From positions 1 to 64,000 of the forward strand of contig DGLA01000009.1 in NCBI GenBank assembly GCA_002387205.1: DNA of 64,000 bases. Direction: 5' to 3'. Origin of the DNA: Stutzerimonas stutzeri (GTDB lineage: Bacteria; Pseudomonadota; Gammaproteobacteria; Pseudomonadales; Pseudomonadaceae). How positions within the stretch are numbered: position 1 is the stretch's first letter; every line of letters starts with the position of its first letter. A program made the translations under genes and the position numbers. Below are positions 26,380 to 36,004 of the stretch, piece by piece. Under the pieces are notes generated by a model. That model was not told the DNA's origin, did not search any database, and saw only the letters and a program-made list of their open reading frames with translations.

Positions 26380-28761
26380 TCAGAACAGCACCTTGACCAC
26401 ATCGCTGAAGCGCTTGGCGAAATGCATGGTCAGACCTTCCTTCAGATAATCCGGTAACTCTTCGAAATCGCCCCGGTTCAGTTCCGGAATGATCAGTTCG
26501 TAGAGCTTCAGTCGCCGCGCGGCGATGACCTTTTCGCGCAGCCCGCCAATGGGCAAGACCAGCCCGGTCAGGGTCAGCTCGCCCGTCATGGCCACGCCTT
26601 TCTTCGGCGCCTGGTTGCGCGCCAGTGACAGCAGCGCGCTGGCCATGCTGATACCGGCGCTGGGGCCGTCCTTCGGCGTGGCGCCTTCGGGAACGTGCAT
26701 ATGCACGAAGGCCTGATCGAAGAATTTCGGGTCGCCCTTGAATTCCTTCAGGTGCGAATTCACGTAGCTGAAGGCAATCTCAGCTGACTCCTTCATTACG
26801 TCGCCAAGCTTGCCGGTGAGCTTGAAGCCACGGTTGAGGGTGTGTATCCGGGTCGCCTCGATGGGCAAGGTGGCGCCACCCATGCTGTTCCACGCCAGGC
26901 CCGTAACCACGCCGACGCCCGTCAATAGCTGTTCCGGATGCCAGAAGGGGATGCCCAGGTAGCTTTCGATGTCCTTCGGACCGATCTTGATCTTGCTTTC
27001 GGGCTCATCCAGCAGTTTGACCACTGCCTTGCGCACCAGCTTGCCGAGCTGCTTGTCGAGCTGCCGAACCCCGGCCTCACGCGCATAGCCCTCGATCAGG
27101 TTACGCAACGCGCTATCGCTGATGGACAGACGATTCTTCGGCACCCCGGCACGCTCCAGCTGCCGCGGCCAGAGGTGGCGTTTGGCGATCGCCAGCTTTT
27201 CCTCGGTGATGTAGCCGGACAGCCGAATGATTTCCATGCGGTCCAGCAGGGGGCCAGGAATCGAATAGAGGCTGTTGGCGGTGCAGACGAACAGCACCTT
27301 GGACAGGTCCAGGCGCATATCCAGATAGTGGTCGAGGAAGCCGACGTTCTGTTCAGGGTCGAGGGTTTCCAGCAGAGCCGACGCCGGATCACCCTGATGA
27401 CTGCTGCCCAGCTTGTCGACCTCGTCGAGCATGATTACCGGGTTCATCACCTCGACTTCTTTCAGCGCCTGCACCAGCTTGCCGGGCAGGGCGCCGATAT
27501 AAGTACGACGATGGCCCTTGATCTCGGCCTCGTCACGCATGCCACCTACGCTGAACCGATAGAACGGTCGGCCCAGCGACTCGGCGATGGACTTGCCGAT
27601 GCTCGTCTTGCCGACGCCTGGCGGGCCCACCAGCAGCACGATGGAGCCGGCAATCTCGCCGCGAAAGGCACCCACGGCGAGAAACTCGATGATCCGGCTC
27701 TTGATGTCGTCGAGCCCAGCGTGGTGAGCATTGAGGACCTTGCGCGCATGCTCGAGGTCGAGCTTGTCCTCGCTGTACAGGCCCCAGGGCATGGAGGTCG
27801 CCCAGTCCAGATAATTGCGGGTGACGGCGTATTCCGGCGATCCGGTTTCCAGCACCGAGAGCTTCTGCAGCTCGTCATCTATCCGCTTCTGCGCAACCGG
27901 CGGCACCACCTTGCCTTCCAGGCGGGAACGGAATTCGTCGGCATCGGCGCTACGGTCATCCTTGGTGATGCCGAGCTCCTGCTGGATGATCTTCAACTGT
28001 TCCTTGAGAAAGAACTCGCGCTGGCGTTCACCGATCTTGCGATTCACCTCGCCGGTCAGTTCCTTCTGCAGCTTGGCGACCTCCACTTCCTTGCGCAGCA
28101 GCGGCAGGACCTTTTCCATGCGTTTGAGCACCGGCACGGTATCCAGAACTTCCTGCAGTTCCGGGCCCGGCGCTGTGGTCAGGGCTGCGGCGAAGTCGGT
28201 CAGCGGGGAGGGCGCGTTCGGGCTGAAACGGTTGAGGTAATTCTTCAACTCTTCGCTGTACAGCGGATTGAGCGGCAACAGCTCCTTGATCGCGTTGATC
28301 AACGCCATGCCGTAGGCCTTCACCTCATCACGCGGGTCCTCGTCGCTCTGGGGGTATTCCACTTCGACGAGATATGGTGGTTTGCGGCGCAGCCAGCCTT
28401 TGATACGAACACGCGCCATACCCTGTGCAACGAACTGCAGCTTGCCGCCTTCCTTTGACGCATGGTGCACGCGAACCATGGTGCCGTGCTCGGGCAGGCT
28501 GTCCGGGTCGAAGCTGGCGGCGTCCGGTGCCGGCGTGTCCACATAGAAAAGAGCGAGGCGCTGGTGCGGTGTCTTGGCCACCAGTTCCAGGGTTTCCGCC
28601 CAGGGATCTTCGTTGACGATGATCGGCAGTACCTGGGCCGGAAAGAAAGGCCGGTTGTGCACCGGGACGATATACAGCTTGTCGGGCAGGTTCTGGTCCG
28701 GCAGCACCAAACCCGTGGATGGGTGGTTCTGCTCGAAGTCCTGATTGTTGTCGTCGTTCAT
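26380..28761 (-). CDS. lon: ATP-dependent Lon-type protease (AsrA-like)
   Basis: A 793-residue Lon protease that unfolds and degrades cytoplasmic proteins using ATP. The N-terminal substrate-recognition LON domain (LYIVPVHNRPFFPAQVLPII) is followed by an AAA+ module with Walker A GPPGVGKTS and Walker B VIMLDEVDK. The C-terminal peptidase has its nucleophile in KDGPSAGISMAS and lysine in KKGVAMTGELTLTG. Gene order beside icp and pruR matches P. aeruginosa PA0779 (AsrA, a Lon paralogue tied to aminoglycoside stress, from memory) rather than the clpX-linked lon. It diverges from pruR. Confidence 0.92.
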   Translation of the reverse strand: MNDDNNQDFEQNHPSTGLVLPDQNLPDKLYIVPVHNRPFFPAQVLPIIVNEDPWAETLELVAKTPHQRLALFYVDTPAPDAASFDPDSLPEHGTMVRVHHASKEGGKLQFVAQGMARVRIKGWLRRKPPYLVEVEYPQSDEDPRDEVKAYGMALINAIKELLPLNPLYSEELKNYLNRFSPNAPSPLTDFAAALTTAPGPELQEVLDTVPVLKRMEKVLPLLRKEVEVAKLQKELTGEVNRKIGERQREFFLKEQLKIIQQELGITKDDRSADADEFRSRLEGKVVPPVAQKRIDDELQKLSVLETGSPEYAVTRNYLDWATSMPWGLYSEDKLDLEHARKVLNAHHAGLDDIKSRIIEFLAVGAFRGEIAGSIVLLVGPPGVGKTSIGKSIAESLGRPFYRFSVGGMRDEAEIKGHRRTYIGALPGKLVQALKEVEVMNPVIMLDEVDKLGSSHQGDPASALLETLDPEQNVGFLDHYLDMRLDLSKVLFVCTANSLYSIPGPLLDRMEIIRLSGYITEEKLAIAKRHLWPRQLERAGVPKNRLSISDSALRNLIEGYAREAGVRQLDKQLGKLVRKAVVKLLDEPESKIKIGPKDIESYLGIPFWHPEQLLTGVGVVTGLAWNSMGGATLPIEATRIHTLNRGFKLTGKLGDVMKESAEIAFSYVNSHLKEFKGDPKFFDQAFVHMHVPEGATPKDGPSAGISMASALLSLARNQAPKKGVAMTGELTLTGLVLPIGGLREKVIAARRLKLYELIIPELNRGDFEELPDYLKEGLTMHFAKRFSDVVKVLF

Positions 28762-28902
28762 GCGGCACCTGTTTCGAGTACGTGCTCTTTAGATGGGTAT
28801 CCGGCAAATGATTTCAATCCGATCGCAGCCTCCGGGTTTGCCCGCCGCTATAAAAAACGGCCTGCCTCCGGTAAAGTGCGGCAATACGCCAGGTACCCCG
28901 CC

Positions 28903-29658
28903 ATGCTCAACGCACGTCTGCTTCGCCTCGATGATCAGGCCCACGAACACGCCCACGACTACCACCAGCTGGTACTGTCGTTATCGGGCAGTGCCGAGTT
29001 CGAGGTGGACGGATCGGGTGGTGAGGTCTCCCGCATGCGTGCCTGTCTGGTGCCGGGTTATGCCGAGCATGAATTCGCCGGCAAGGGCGACAACCGCATG
29101 CTCATCATCGATCTCGACGAGCAGGACCTGAGTGCTGACGATCCGCGTCTGCTGGCTCAGCTGTTCGAGACGCCGCGCTATCCCGCGCTGGATGCCGACT
29201 TTCACAACCTGCTCAATTACGCGGGTGCCGAGCTGGCGCGCTATGGCAGCGACCCGTTGCTGGCGCGTGCGCTGGGCGGGGTGCTGCTGCGCGCGTTGCA
29301 CCTGCGGGTGTTTGGCGAGGCGACATACCTGCCAAAAGGCCCGCTGGACATCGCGCGCCTGGACGCGCATATCCAGAGCAACCTGGCGCGCCGGATCACC
29401 GTGGCCGAACTGGCACAGGTGGTTTGTCTGAGCCCCAGTCACTTTCATGCACAGTTCAAGGACAGTGTCGGGCTGACTCCCCATCAATATTTGTTGAAAA
29501 GTCGCCTGGACCGTGCCGCGCGGCTGCTGCGTGAAAGTCCGCTGCCCCTGGTCCGCATTGCGGAAGAATGTGGATTCTCCAGCCAGAGTGCCCTGACTAC
29601 CGCGACCCGGCGTTATCTTGGACTGACGCCGAAGCGGCTCAGGCGCACCGAATCCTGA
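28903..29658 (+). CDS. pruR: AraC family regulator of proline catabolism
   Basis: A 251-residue AraC/XylS regulator. I take the ATG at 28903, which gives an N-terminal cupin-like sensor domain (DDQAHEHAHDYHQLVLSLSG). The C-terminal double helix-turn-helix begins near residue 155: RRITVAELAQVVCLSPSHFHAQFK and VRIAEECGFSSQSALTTATRR. It lies directly upstream of putA. In P. aeruginosa PruR (PA0780) activates putA and putP in response to proline; the same role is inferred because this PutA lacks its own DNA-binding domain. Confidence 0.88.
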   Translation: MLNARLLRLDDQAHEHAHDYHQLVLSLSGSAEFEVDGSGGEVSRMRACLVPGYAEHEFAGKGDNRMLIIDLDEQDLSADDPRLLAQLFETPRYPALDADFHNLLNYAGAELARYGSDPLLARALGGVLLRALHLRVFGEATYLPKGPLDIARLDAHIQSNLARRITVAELAQVVCLSPSHFHAQFKDSVGLTPHQYLLKSRLDRAARLLRESPLPLVRIAEECGFSSQSALTTATRRYLGLTPKRLRRTES

Positions 29659-29665
29659 TGATCCA

Positions 29666-29694
29666 GAAACGCACTGCTTCGGTGCGTTTCTTGT
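29666..29694 (+). terminator. rho-independent terminator after pruR
   Basis: A 9-bp stem (GAAACGCAC/GTGCGTTTC) with a 7-base loop and a following TTG, 8 bases after the pruR stop. It separates pruR from putA, so putA needs its own promoter in the following 220 bases. Confidence 0.75.
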
Positions 29695-29919
29695 TTGGAT
29701 GCTGCTGTTTCGCACCGCTTTAGTGAGTTTTCATGACAGCCATTTGACGGTCGCCAAAAGCCGTAGGTTTTTGTAAAAGTTCCGTAGTTTTGCGCAACAA
29801 CCCGAGGCGTCCTCGCCTTAGATTCGCCTACCCGTTTGGCGAACCGTCGCGACCATTGCTGTGCGCCGCCCGCCAGACCAGATCCAACCACAACAACACT
29901 CCACGAGAGGAGCGGCGCG

Positions 29920-32900
29920 ATGTTCAAAGCCGGTCAAGTCTTGCAGGGCGATTTCGCCAATCTGAAAGCCGCCGAATTCTTTCCCACCGTTAGCGCCAAC
30001 TACAGCGTTGACGAGGCGGCTTATCTCAATGAGCTGTTGCAGCTGGCCGATCCTGGCGAAGCGGGCATCCAGGCCATTCGCCGTGAAGCCCGCACCCTGA
30101 TCGAAGCGGTGCGTGGCCGCGATAACGCGGTGGACACCCTGGACGCGCTGCTGCGTCAGTACAGCCTGGATACCCATGAAGGCCTGATGCTGATGTGCCT
30201 GGCCGAAGCGCTGTTGCGCGTGCCTGATTCGGCCACCGCCGACGCGCTGATCCGCGACAAGCTCAACGCCGCCGAGTGGGAACGCCACCTTGGCCAGAGT
30301 GACAACGTCCTGGTCAATTTCGCCGCCTGGGGCCTGGTGATGACCGGCAAGGTGGTCGACCCGGACAACTCCGATGGTCGTCCGAAGAATGTCATTGGCC
30401 GGCTGGTCAAGCGTTCCGGCGAGCCGGTGATCCGTGCGGCGATGAACCAGGCGATGAAGCTGATGGGCAAGCAGTTCGTGCTTGGCCGGACCATCTCCGA
30501 AGCCTTGAAGAACGGTCGTCCCGAGCGCGAGAAGGGCTACACCTATTCCTTCGACATGCTCGGAGAAGCGGCGCTGACGACCGAAGATGCGCGCAAGTAC
30601 ATGGCGGACTACCGTCAGGCTGTCGAAACTGTGGGTGCCGAGCCGCAGGTCGGTCCGGGACCACGTCCATCAGTGTCGATCAAGCTGTCCGCGCTGCACC
30701 CGCGATATGAAGTGGCCCAGCGCGAGCGCGTACTGACCGAACTGTTCGAAAGCGTTCGCGAACTGGCGATCCTGGCGCGCCGCCTGGACGTCGGCATCAC
30801 CATCGACGCGGAGGAGGCCGATCGCCTCGAGCTGTCGCTGGAACTCTACGAAAAACTCATGCGCGACCCGGCCATCGCCGGCTGGGGCGAGTTTGGTCTG
30901 GTGATCCAGGCGTATTCCAAGCGCTGCCTGCCGGTGCTGGTCTGGCTTACCCTGCTGGGCAAGGAGCTGAACGCGCGCATTCCACTGCGTCTGGTGAAAG
31001 GCGCCTACTGGGACAGCGAAATCAAGCAGTGTCAGGTTCAGGGGCTCAATGGCTACCCGGTGTTCACCCGCAAGGAAGGCACTGACACCTCCTACCTGGC
31101 CTGCGCCCGCTACCTGCTGTCCGAGCACACCCGTGGGGTGATCTACCCGCAGTTTGCCAGCCACAACGCGCATACCGTCAGTTGCATCCTGTCGATGGTC
31201 GGTGAGCTGAAGACGCCGCGCGAATTCGAATTCCAGCGGCTGCACGGCATGGGCGACGCGCTGTACGACACGGTGATCGAGAAGTACCGCAAGAACGTGC
31301 GCATCTACGCGCCGGTGGGCGCCCACAAGGACCTGCTGCCGTATCTGGTGCGTCGTCTGCTGGAAAATGGCGCCAACTCATCCTTCGTGCATCAGCTGGT
31401 CGACCCGCGCGTGCCGGTCGAGACGCTGATCGACCACCCGGTGACCCAGCTGCGTCAGTTCAAGACCCTCGGCAACCATCGCATCCCGCTTCCGCCGGCG
31501 CTGTACGGCAATCGGACCAACTCGCAAGGCATCAACATGAACATCCAGACTCAGTGGAACGACCTGTCCAGCGCCTACCAGACCTTCCTCGACCGTCAGT
31601 GGCAAGCAGCTCCGGTGATCGTTGGCCAAAAGCTCACCGGCACCGCACACAAGGTGCATTGCCCTTATCAGCTCAGCAGGGAAGTGGGCACCGCCCAGTT
31701 CGCCACTGCCGAGCAGGCCAGGCAGGCCATCGACGGTCTGGCCGCCTTCTGGCCACGCTGGAACGCCACCCCGGTCGAGCAGCGTGCGCAAATCCTCGAG
31801 CGACTCGGCGATCTGCTGGAGGCCAACCGCGCCGAGCTGATGGCAATGTGCACGCTGGAAGCCGGCAAAACCCTGCAGGACGGCATCGACGAGGTCCGCG
31901 AAGCGGTCGACTTCTGCCGTTACTACGCGCTGCAGGCACGCCTGAAACTCGGCCGTGAGGAGCTCAAGGGCCCGACCGGCGAGCGCAACGAGCTGTTCCA
32001 CGAAGGCCGCGGCGTGTTCGTCTGCATCAGCCCCTGGAACTTCCCGCTGGCGATCTACCTCGGTCAGATCACCGCGGCCCTGGTCGCCGGCAACACTGTC
32101 CTGGCCAAGCCGGCCGAGCAGACCAGCCTGATCGCCGCCCGTGCGCTGGAGCTAATGTTCGAAGCCGGCCTGCCGAAGGAGGCGATCGCCTTCCTGCCGG
32201 GTGACGGCGCCACCCTGGGTGGCGTGTTCTGCCGCGATCCGCGTGTGGTGGGCGTGTGCTTTACCGGTTCCACCGACACGGCGCGCATCATCAACCGTCA
32301 GCTGGCCGAGAAGGAGGGCGCCATCGCCACCCTGATCGCCGAGACCGGTGGCCAGAACGCGATGATCGTCGACTCCACTGCGCTGCCTGAGCAGGTCGTC
32401 AAGGACGCCATCGGTTCCGCCTTCACCAGCGCCGGCCAGCGTTGCTCGGCCCTGCGTGTGCTCTACGTTCAGCGCGACATCGCCGATCGCGTCATCGAGC
32501 TGATCAAGGGTGCGATGGATCAGCTGAAGGTCGGCCCGACCCATCTGCGTGAGAACGACCTTGGGCCAGTGATCGATGCCGAAGCCCGTGACGGTCTGCT
32601 GGCCCACATCCAGCAGCTGAAGGCCGAAGGCAAGCTGATCGCCGAAGCAAGGCTGCCGGGCAGTCTCAACGGCCATTTCGTCGCCCCGGTGGCGTTCGAG
32701 ATTGGCGGGATCCATGAGTTGAAGAAGGAGCAGTTCGGTCCCGTGCTGCATGTGGTGCGTTTCGACGCGGCTGATCTTGAAAAGGTCGTCGCCGATATCA
32801 ACGCCACCGGCTACGGCCTGACCCTCGGCGTGCACAGCCGCAACGAGGAAACCGCCGAGCGCATCGAGGCGCTGGCCCGGGTCGGCAACCTCTACGTCAA

Positions 32901-33081
32901 CCGCAATCAGGTTGGCGCCGTGGTAGGCGTTCAGCCGTTCGGTGGTTGCGGCCTGTCCGGGACCGGCCCGAAAGCGGGCGGCCCGAGCTATCTGCTGCGT
33001 TTCGCCAATGAGCGCACCACCTCCACCAACACCACGGCGGTGGGCGGTAACGCCTCGCTGCTGTCACTGGTCGACGATTGA
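29920..33081 (+). CDS. putA: bifunctional proline dehydrogenase / P5C dehydrogenase
   Basis: PutA oxidises proline to glutamate in two steps, FAD-dependent then NAD-dependent, with channelled intermediates, at the inner membrane. The ATG at 29920 follows GAGAGGAG and gives 1053 residues. The proline-dehydrogenase barrel spans about 100-530 (GYTYSFDMLGEAAL; RLVKGAYWDSEIK). The aldehyde-dehydrogenase half has ISPWNFPLAIY, general-base ETGG, and nucleophile SAGQRCSALR. The N-terminal ribbon-helix-helix repressor domain of E. coli PutA is missing, so regulation falls to PruR. A possible operator lies in the T-rich 29740-29800 stretch. Confidence 0.97.
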   Translation: MFKAGQVLQGDFANLKAAEFFPTVSANYSVDEAAYLNELLQLADPGEAGIQAIRREARTLIEAVRGRDNAVDTLDALLRQYSLDTHEGLMLMCLAEALLRVPDSATADALIRDKLNAAEWERHLGQSDNVLVNFAAWGLVMTGKVVDPDNSDGRPKNVIGRLVKRSGEPVIRAAMNQAMKLMGKQFVLGRTISEALKNGRPEREKGYTYSFDMLGEAALTTEDARKYMADYRQAVETVGAEPQVGPGPRPSVSIKLSALHPRYEVAQRERVLTELFESVRELAILARRLDVGITIDAEEADRLELSLELYEKLMRDPAIAGWGEFGLVIQAYSKRCLPVLVWLTLLGKELNARIPLRLVKGAYWDSEIKQCQVQGLNGYPVFTRKEGTDTSYLACARYLLSEHTRGVIYPQFASHNAHTVSCILSMVGELKTPREFEFQRLHGMGDALYDTVIEKYRKNVRIYAPVGAHKDLLPYLVRRLLENGANSSFVHQLVDPRVPVETLIDHPVTQLRQFKTLGNHRIPLPPALYGNRTNSQGINMNIQTQWNDLSSAYQTFLDRQWQAAPVIVGQKLTGTAHKVHCPYQLSREVGTAQFATAEQARQAIDGLAAFWPRWNATPVEQRAQILERLGDLLEANRAELMAMCTLEAGKTLQDGIDEVREAVDFCRYYALQARLKLGREELKGPTGERNELFHEGRGVFVCISPWNFPLAIYLGQITAALVAGNTVLAKPAEQTSLIAARALELMFEAGLPKEAIAFLPGDGATLGGVFCRDPRVVGVCFTGSTDTARIINRQLAEKEGAIATLIAETGGQNAMIVDSTALPEQVVKDAIGSAFTSAGQRCSALRVLYVQRDIADRVIELIKGAMDQLKVGPTHLRENDLGPVIDAEARDGLLAHIQQLKAEGKLIAEARLPGSLNGHFVAPVAFEIGGIHELKKEQFGPVLHVVRFDAADLEKVVADINATGYGLTLGVHSRNEETAERIEALARVGNLYVNRNQVGAVVGVQPFGGCGLSGTGPKAGGPSYLLRFANERTTSTNTTAVGGNASLLSLVDD

Positions 33082-33281
33082 CCTGCGACTGAAACCACCA
33101 GCGGCCCGGGTTCAAGGGTCGCTGGGCTGCAGAACAACCAGAACAGTTGGCGGATCGCTCTTCCGCCTCTGATGGGCTCAGGTGAGCCCGTCCCGGTGAT
33201 GGCGCGAACCGCCATCGCCCTCTGCCAGGTGGGATCGGGAATGTCCTCGCGCCCATCAACAACAACTAACGAGGGAACAAA

Positions 33282-34766
33282 ATGAGCATCAGTACTCCCA
33301 CCTTGATCACCTTCGTGGTCTACATCGGTGCCATGCTGTTGATCGGCTTCATCGCCTACCGTGCAACCAAGAACTTCGACGACTACATCCTTGGGGGACG
33401 CAGTCTCGGCAGTTTCGTCACCGCGCTTTCCGCGGGCGCTTCGGACATGAGCGGCTGGCTATTGATGGGCCTGCCAGGGGCAATCTTCGTGGCAGGCCTT
33501 TCGGAAAGCTGGATCGCCATCGGCCTCATCGCTGGCGCCTGGCTGAACTGGCTGCTGGTCGCCGGCCGCCTGCGGGTGCATACCGAGCGCAACAAGAACG
33601 CCCTGACCCTGCCGGACTACTTCTCACACCGTTTCGAGGACGAGAGCCGCACGTTGCGCATCTTCTCGGCGCTGGTCGTGCTGGTGTTCTTCACCATCTA
33701 CTGCGCCTCCGGCGTGGTCGCCGGCGCGCGTCTGTTCGAGAGCAGCTTCGGCGTGCCCTACGATCTCGCGCTGTGGATCGGTGCTGCAGCAACCATCCTC
33801 TACGTGTTCATCGGCGGCTTCCTGGCGGTGAGCTGGACTGACACCGTGCAAGCCACGCTGATGATCTTCGCCCTGCTGATCACACCGGTGTTCGTGATCC
33901 TGGCGCTGGGCGACATGGGCGCTGCGATGGACACCATTGCCACGCAGAATCCGGCAGCCTTCGACATGTTCAACGGGCTGTCCTTCGTCGCGATCATCTC
34001 GCTGCTGGCCTGGGGCCTGGGCTACTTCGGCCAGCCGCACATCCTGGTGCGCTTCATGGCCGCCGACTCGGTGAAGACCATCCCCAACGCCCGCCGCATC
34101 GGCATGGCATGGATGATCCTGACCCTGGCCGGTGCCGTTGCGGTGGGCTTCTTCGGCATTGCCTACTTTGCCGGTCATCCGGAATTGGCTGGCCCGGTCA
34201 CCGAAAACGGCGAACGCGTATTCATGGAGCTGGTGAAGATCCTGTTCAACCCCTGGGTAGCAGGCATCATCCTTTCCGGTGTGCTGGCTGCCGTGATGAG
34301 TACCCTCAGCGCCCAGCTGCTGGTCAGCTCCAGCGCCCTGACCCAGGACTTCTATAAGGCCATGCTGCGCAAGAATGCCTCGCAGACCGAGCTGGTCTGG
34401 GTCGGTCGTGCCATGGTGTTGCTGATCGCCTTTATCGCACTTGGCATCGCTTCCAACCCGGACAGCAAGGTGCTGGGCCTGGTGTCCTACGCCTGGGCCG
34501 GCTTTGGTGCCGCCTTTGGTCCGGTGGTGCTGATCTCCCTGCTGTGGAAGCACATGACCCGCAACGGCGCGCTGGCCGGCATGATCGTCGGCGCGGTCAC
34601 CGTGGTGGTCTGGAAGGAATTCATCGGTATGGGTCTGTACGAGATCATCCCGGGCTTCATTCTTGCCAGCATCGCCATCGTGATCTTCAGCAAGGTCGGA
34701 GCCGGTGCCTCACCGAGCATGGTCAAGCGTTTCGAGGACGCCGAAAGCGAATACCAAGGCCGCTGA
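33282..34766 (+). CDS. putP: sodium/proline symporter PutP (first copy)
   Basis: PutP imports proline with sodium across the inner membrane. The 494-residue SSS-family protein has about 13 helices, with the family's YILGGRSLGSFVTALSAGAS, MSGWLLMGLPGA, YFGQPHILVRFMAAD and the sodium-site SSSALTQDFYK region. It lies 200 bases downstream of putA, with ACGAGGGAACAAA as ribosome-binding site, and ends in a strong terminator. A close paralogue sits at 39849-41333. Confidence 0.97.
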   Translation: MSISTPTLITFVVYIGAMLLIGFIAYRATKNFDDYILGGRSLGSFVTALSAGASDMSGWLLMGLPGAIFVAGLSESWIAIGLIAGAWLNWLLVAGRLRVHTERNKNALTLPDYFSHRFEDESRTLRIFSALVVLVFFTIYCASGVVAGARLFESSFGVPYDLALWIGAAATILYVFIGGFLAVSWTDTVQATLMIFALLITPVFVILALGDMGAAMDTIATQNPAAFDMFNGLSFVAIISLLAWGLGYFGQPHILVRFMAADSVKTIPNARRIGMAWMILTLAGAVAVGFFGIAYFAGHPELAGPVTENGERVFMELVKILFNPWVAGIILSGVLAAVMSTLSAQLLVSSSALTQDFYKAMLRKNASQTELVWVGRAMVLLIAFIALGIASNPDSKVLGLVSYAWAGFGAAFGPVVLISLLWKHMTRNGALAGMIVGAVTVVVWKEFIGMGLYEIIPGFILASIAIVIFSKVGAGASPSMVKRFEDAESEYQGR

Positions 34767-34784
34767 TCTACCGACCGACCAAAC

Positions 34785-34824
34785 AAAAACCCCGCTGCCG
34801 GCGTTCCGGCAGCGGGGTTTTTCT
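34785..34824 (+). terminator. rho-independent terminator after putP
   Basis: A long GC stem (CCCCGCTGCCGG/CCGGCAGCGGGG) is flanked by an A-run and a T-run, 19 bases after the putP stop. The symmetrical A/T flanks let it work in both directions, so it can also serve the convergent DUF3203 gene. Confidence 0.93.
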
Positions 34825-34878
34825 TATTTTTCGCTACAAACCATCAACCGCTGGTCGGCGATGGCTCATGTGAAGCGG

Positions 34879-35103
34879 TCAGTCGTCGACAACAAGGTTC
34901 CTGCGATCGTCTTTCGCGCCTGCTGCGATCAGGTGCTCGGCCATGTCTTCGGTCACATGAACGCTGTGGCCGCTTATATGCGCTATGGACATGCGGGCAA
35001 CTGAATCTGTCGAGACTCGTGCGTCCTTGATGGCGCAGGTATGGGTGGCGTTTTCGAGTGTGGTTGAACAAGTGCCGTTAGCGGTATCGATAGTGACTGT
35101 CAT
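34879..35103 (-). CDS. DUF3203 family small protein
   Basis: A 74-residue protein from the ATG at 35101-35103 (MTVTIDTANGTCSTTLENAT), with AAGGAGCCCGCC as ribosome-binding site. It matches DUF3203, a small Pseudomonas family of unknown function. VARMSIAHISGHSVHVTE and the C-terminal AAGAKDDRRN are the conserved parts. It has no membrane segment or signal peptide. It is convergent with putP. Confidence 0.8.
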   Translation of the reverse strand: MTVTIDTANGTCSTTLENATHTCAIKDARVSTDSVARMSIAHISGHSVHVTEDMAEHLIAAGAKDDRRNLVVDD

Positions 35104-35335
35104 GGCGGGCTCCTTGGGTTGCGATGAAGCCACACTGGAACGTGTAGCGACTTTGAATGAGACCGTGGTCAGGACGATCCGTTTGCGCGGCGGCAATCGA
35201 ATCCAACGGCTGCCGAGGCGGAAATTGAAAATTATGCTGATGAAGTGATGGCAATAGGCTAGCCTGACCAGGCCAGCAGGTTGCCAAGGAAGGCGGGAGT
35301 CCAAGGGTAATCGTCAAGGTGGCGGAGTCAGCCAG

Positions 35336-36004
35336 ATGTTCAAGCGTGTTTTGTGGTCCAGTTGTTTTCTGCTGTCTTGCGCGTACGCAACAGCTCAGGC
35401 CCAGCCACTCAGCGTACGTATCCTCGATGCGCAGGGGCAGCCGGTCGCAGGCGCGGTGCTCAGCCTGGCGGGCGAGACGCAGGCCAGACCCGCTGGCCTG
35501 GCGGTGATGGACCAGGTCGACAAGCAGTTCGTGCCGGCGGTGCTTGCCGTGGCCACCGGCACCGCAGTGAGCTTTCCCAATCGCGACGATATCCGCCATC
35601 AGGTCTATTCCTTCTCGCCGGCGAAGCGCTTCGAACTGCGCCTTTACGAGGGTACACCGAGCGTGCCGGTAACCTTCGATCAGCCGGGCCTGGTGGTGCT
35701 GGGCTGCAATATCCACGACTGGATGCTCGGCTACGTCTATATCACCGACGATCCCTGGTTTGCCGTTAGCGACGCCCAAGGTCTCGTTCAGCTGGATGCG
35801 CCAGCCGGCCAGTACCCGGCAACGGCCTGGCATCCGGCCCTAATTGATGGGCAGCCAGTGGACGCGGGCACCCTGCGGCTGGGTAAAGAAACGGTCGAGT
35901 TGAGGCTGCCGGTGGCGGTTACCGCTGCGCTGCAACCCTCGCCCCCTGCGCCAACGCCGTTTGCCGATGCCTTCAGGAAAGCCACCCGTGACGCGCAGCC
36001 TTAG
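35336..36004 (+). CDS. exported cupredoxin-like ('methylamine utilization') protein
   Basis: A 222-residue exported protein with signal peptide (MFKRVLWSSCFLLSCAYATAQA). The centre is a plastocyanin-like fold with plausible type-1 copper ligands H88 (DDIRHQVYSFS) and C124, H127 and M130 (GCNIHDWML). The Cys-to-Met spacing is shorter than in plastocyanin. A carboxypeptidase-regulatory-like strand region precedes it (VRILDAQGQPVAGAVLSLAG). Databases often call such proteins methylamine utilization proteins, but no mau genes are present. The stop overlaps the GGDEF/EAL gene by 17 bases, placing it first in a four-gene operon. Copper binding and a redox or sensing role are inferred. Confidence 0.8.
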   Translation: MFKRVLWSSCFLLSCAYATAQAQPLSVRILDAQGQPVAGAVLSLAGETQARPAGLAVMDQVDKQFVPAVLAVATGTAVSFPNRDDIRHQVYSFSPAKRFELRLYEGTPSVPVTFDQPGLVVLGCNIHDWMLGYVYITDDPWFAVSDAQGLVQLDAPAGQYPATAWHPALIDGQPVDAGTLRLGKETVELRLPVAVTAALQPSPPAPTPFADAFRKATRDAQP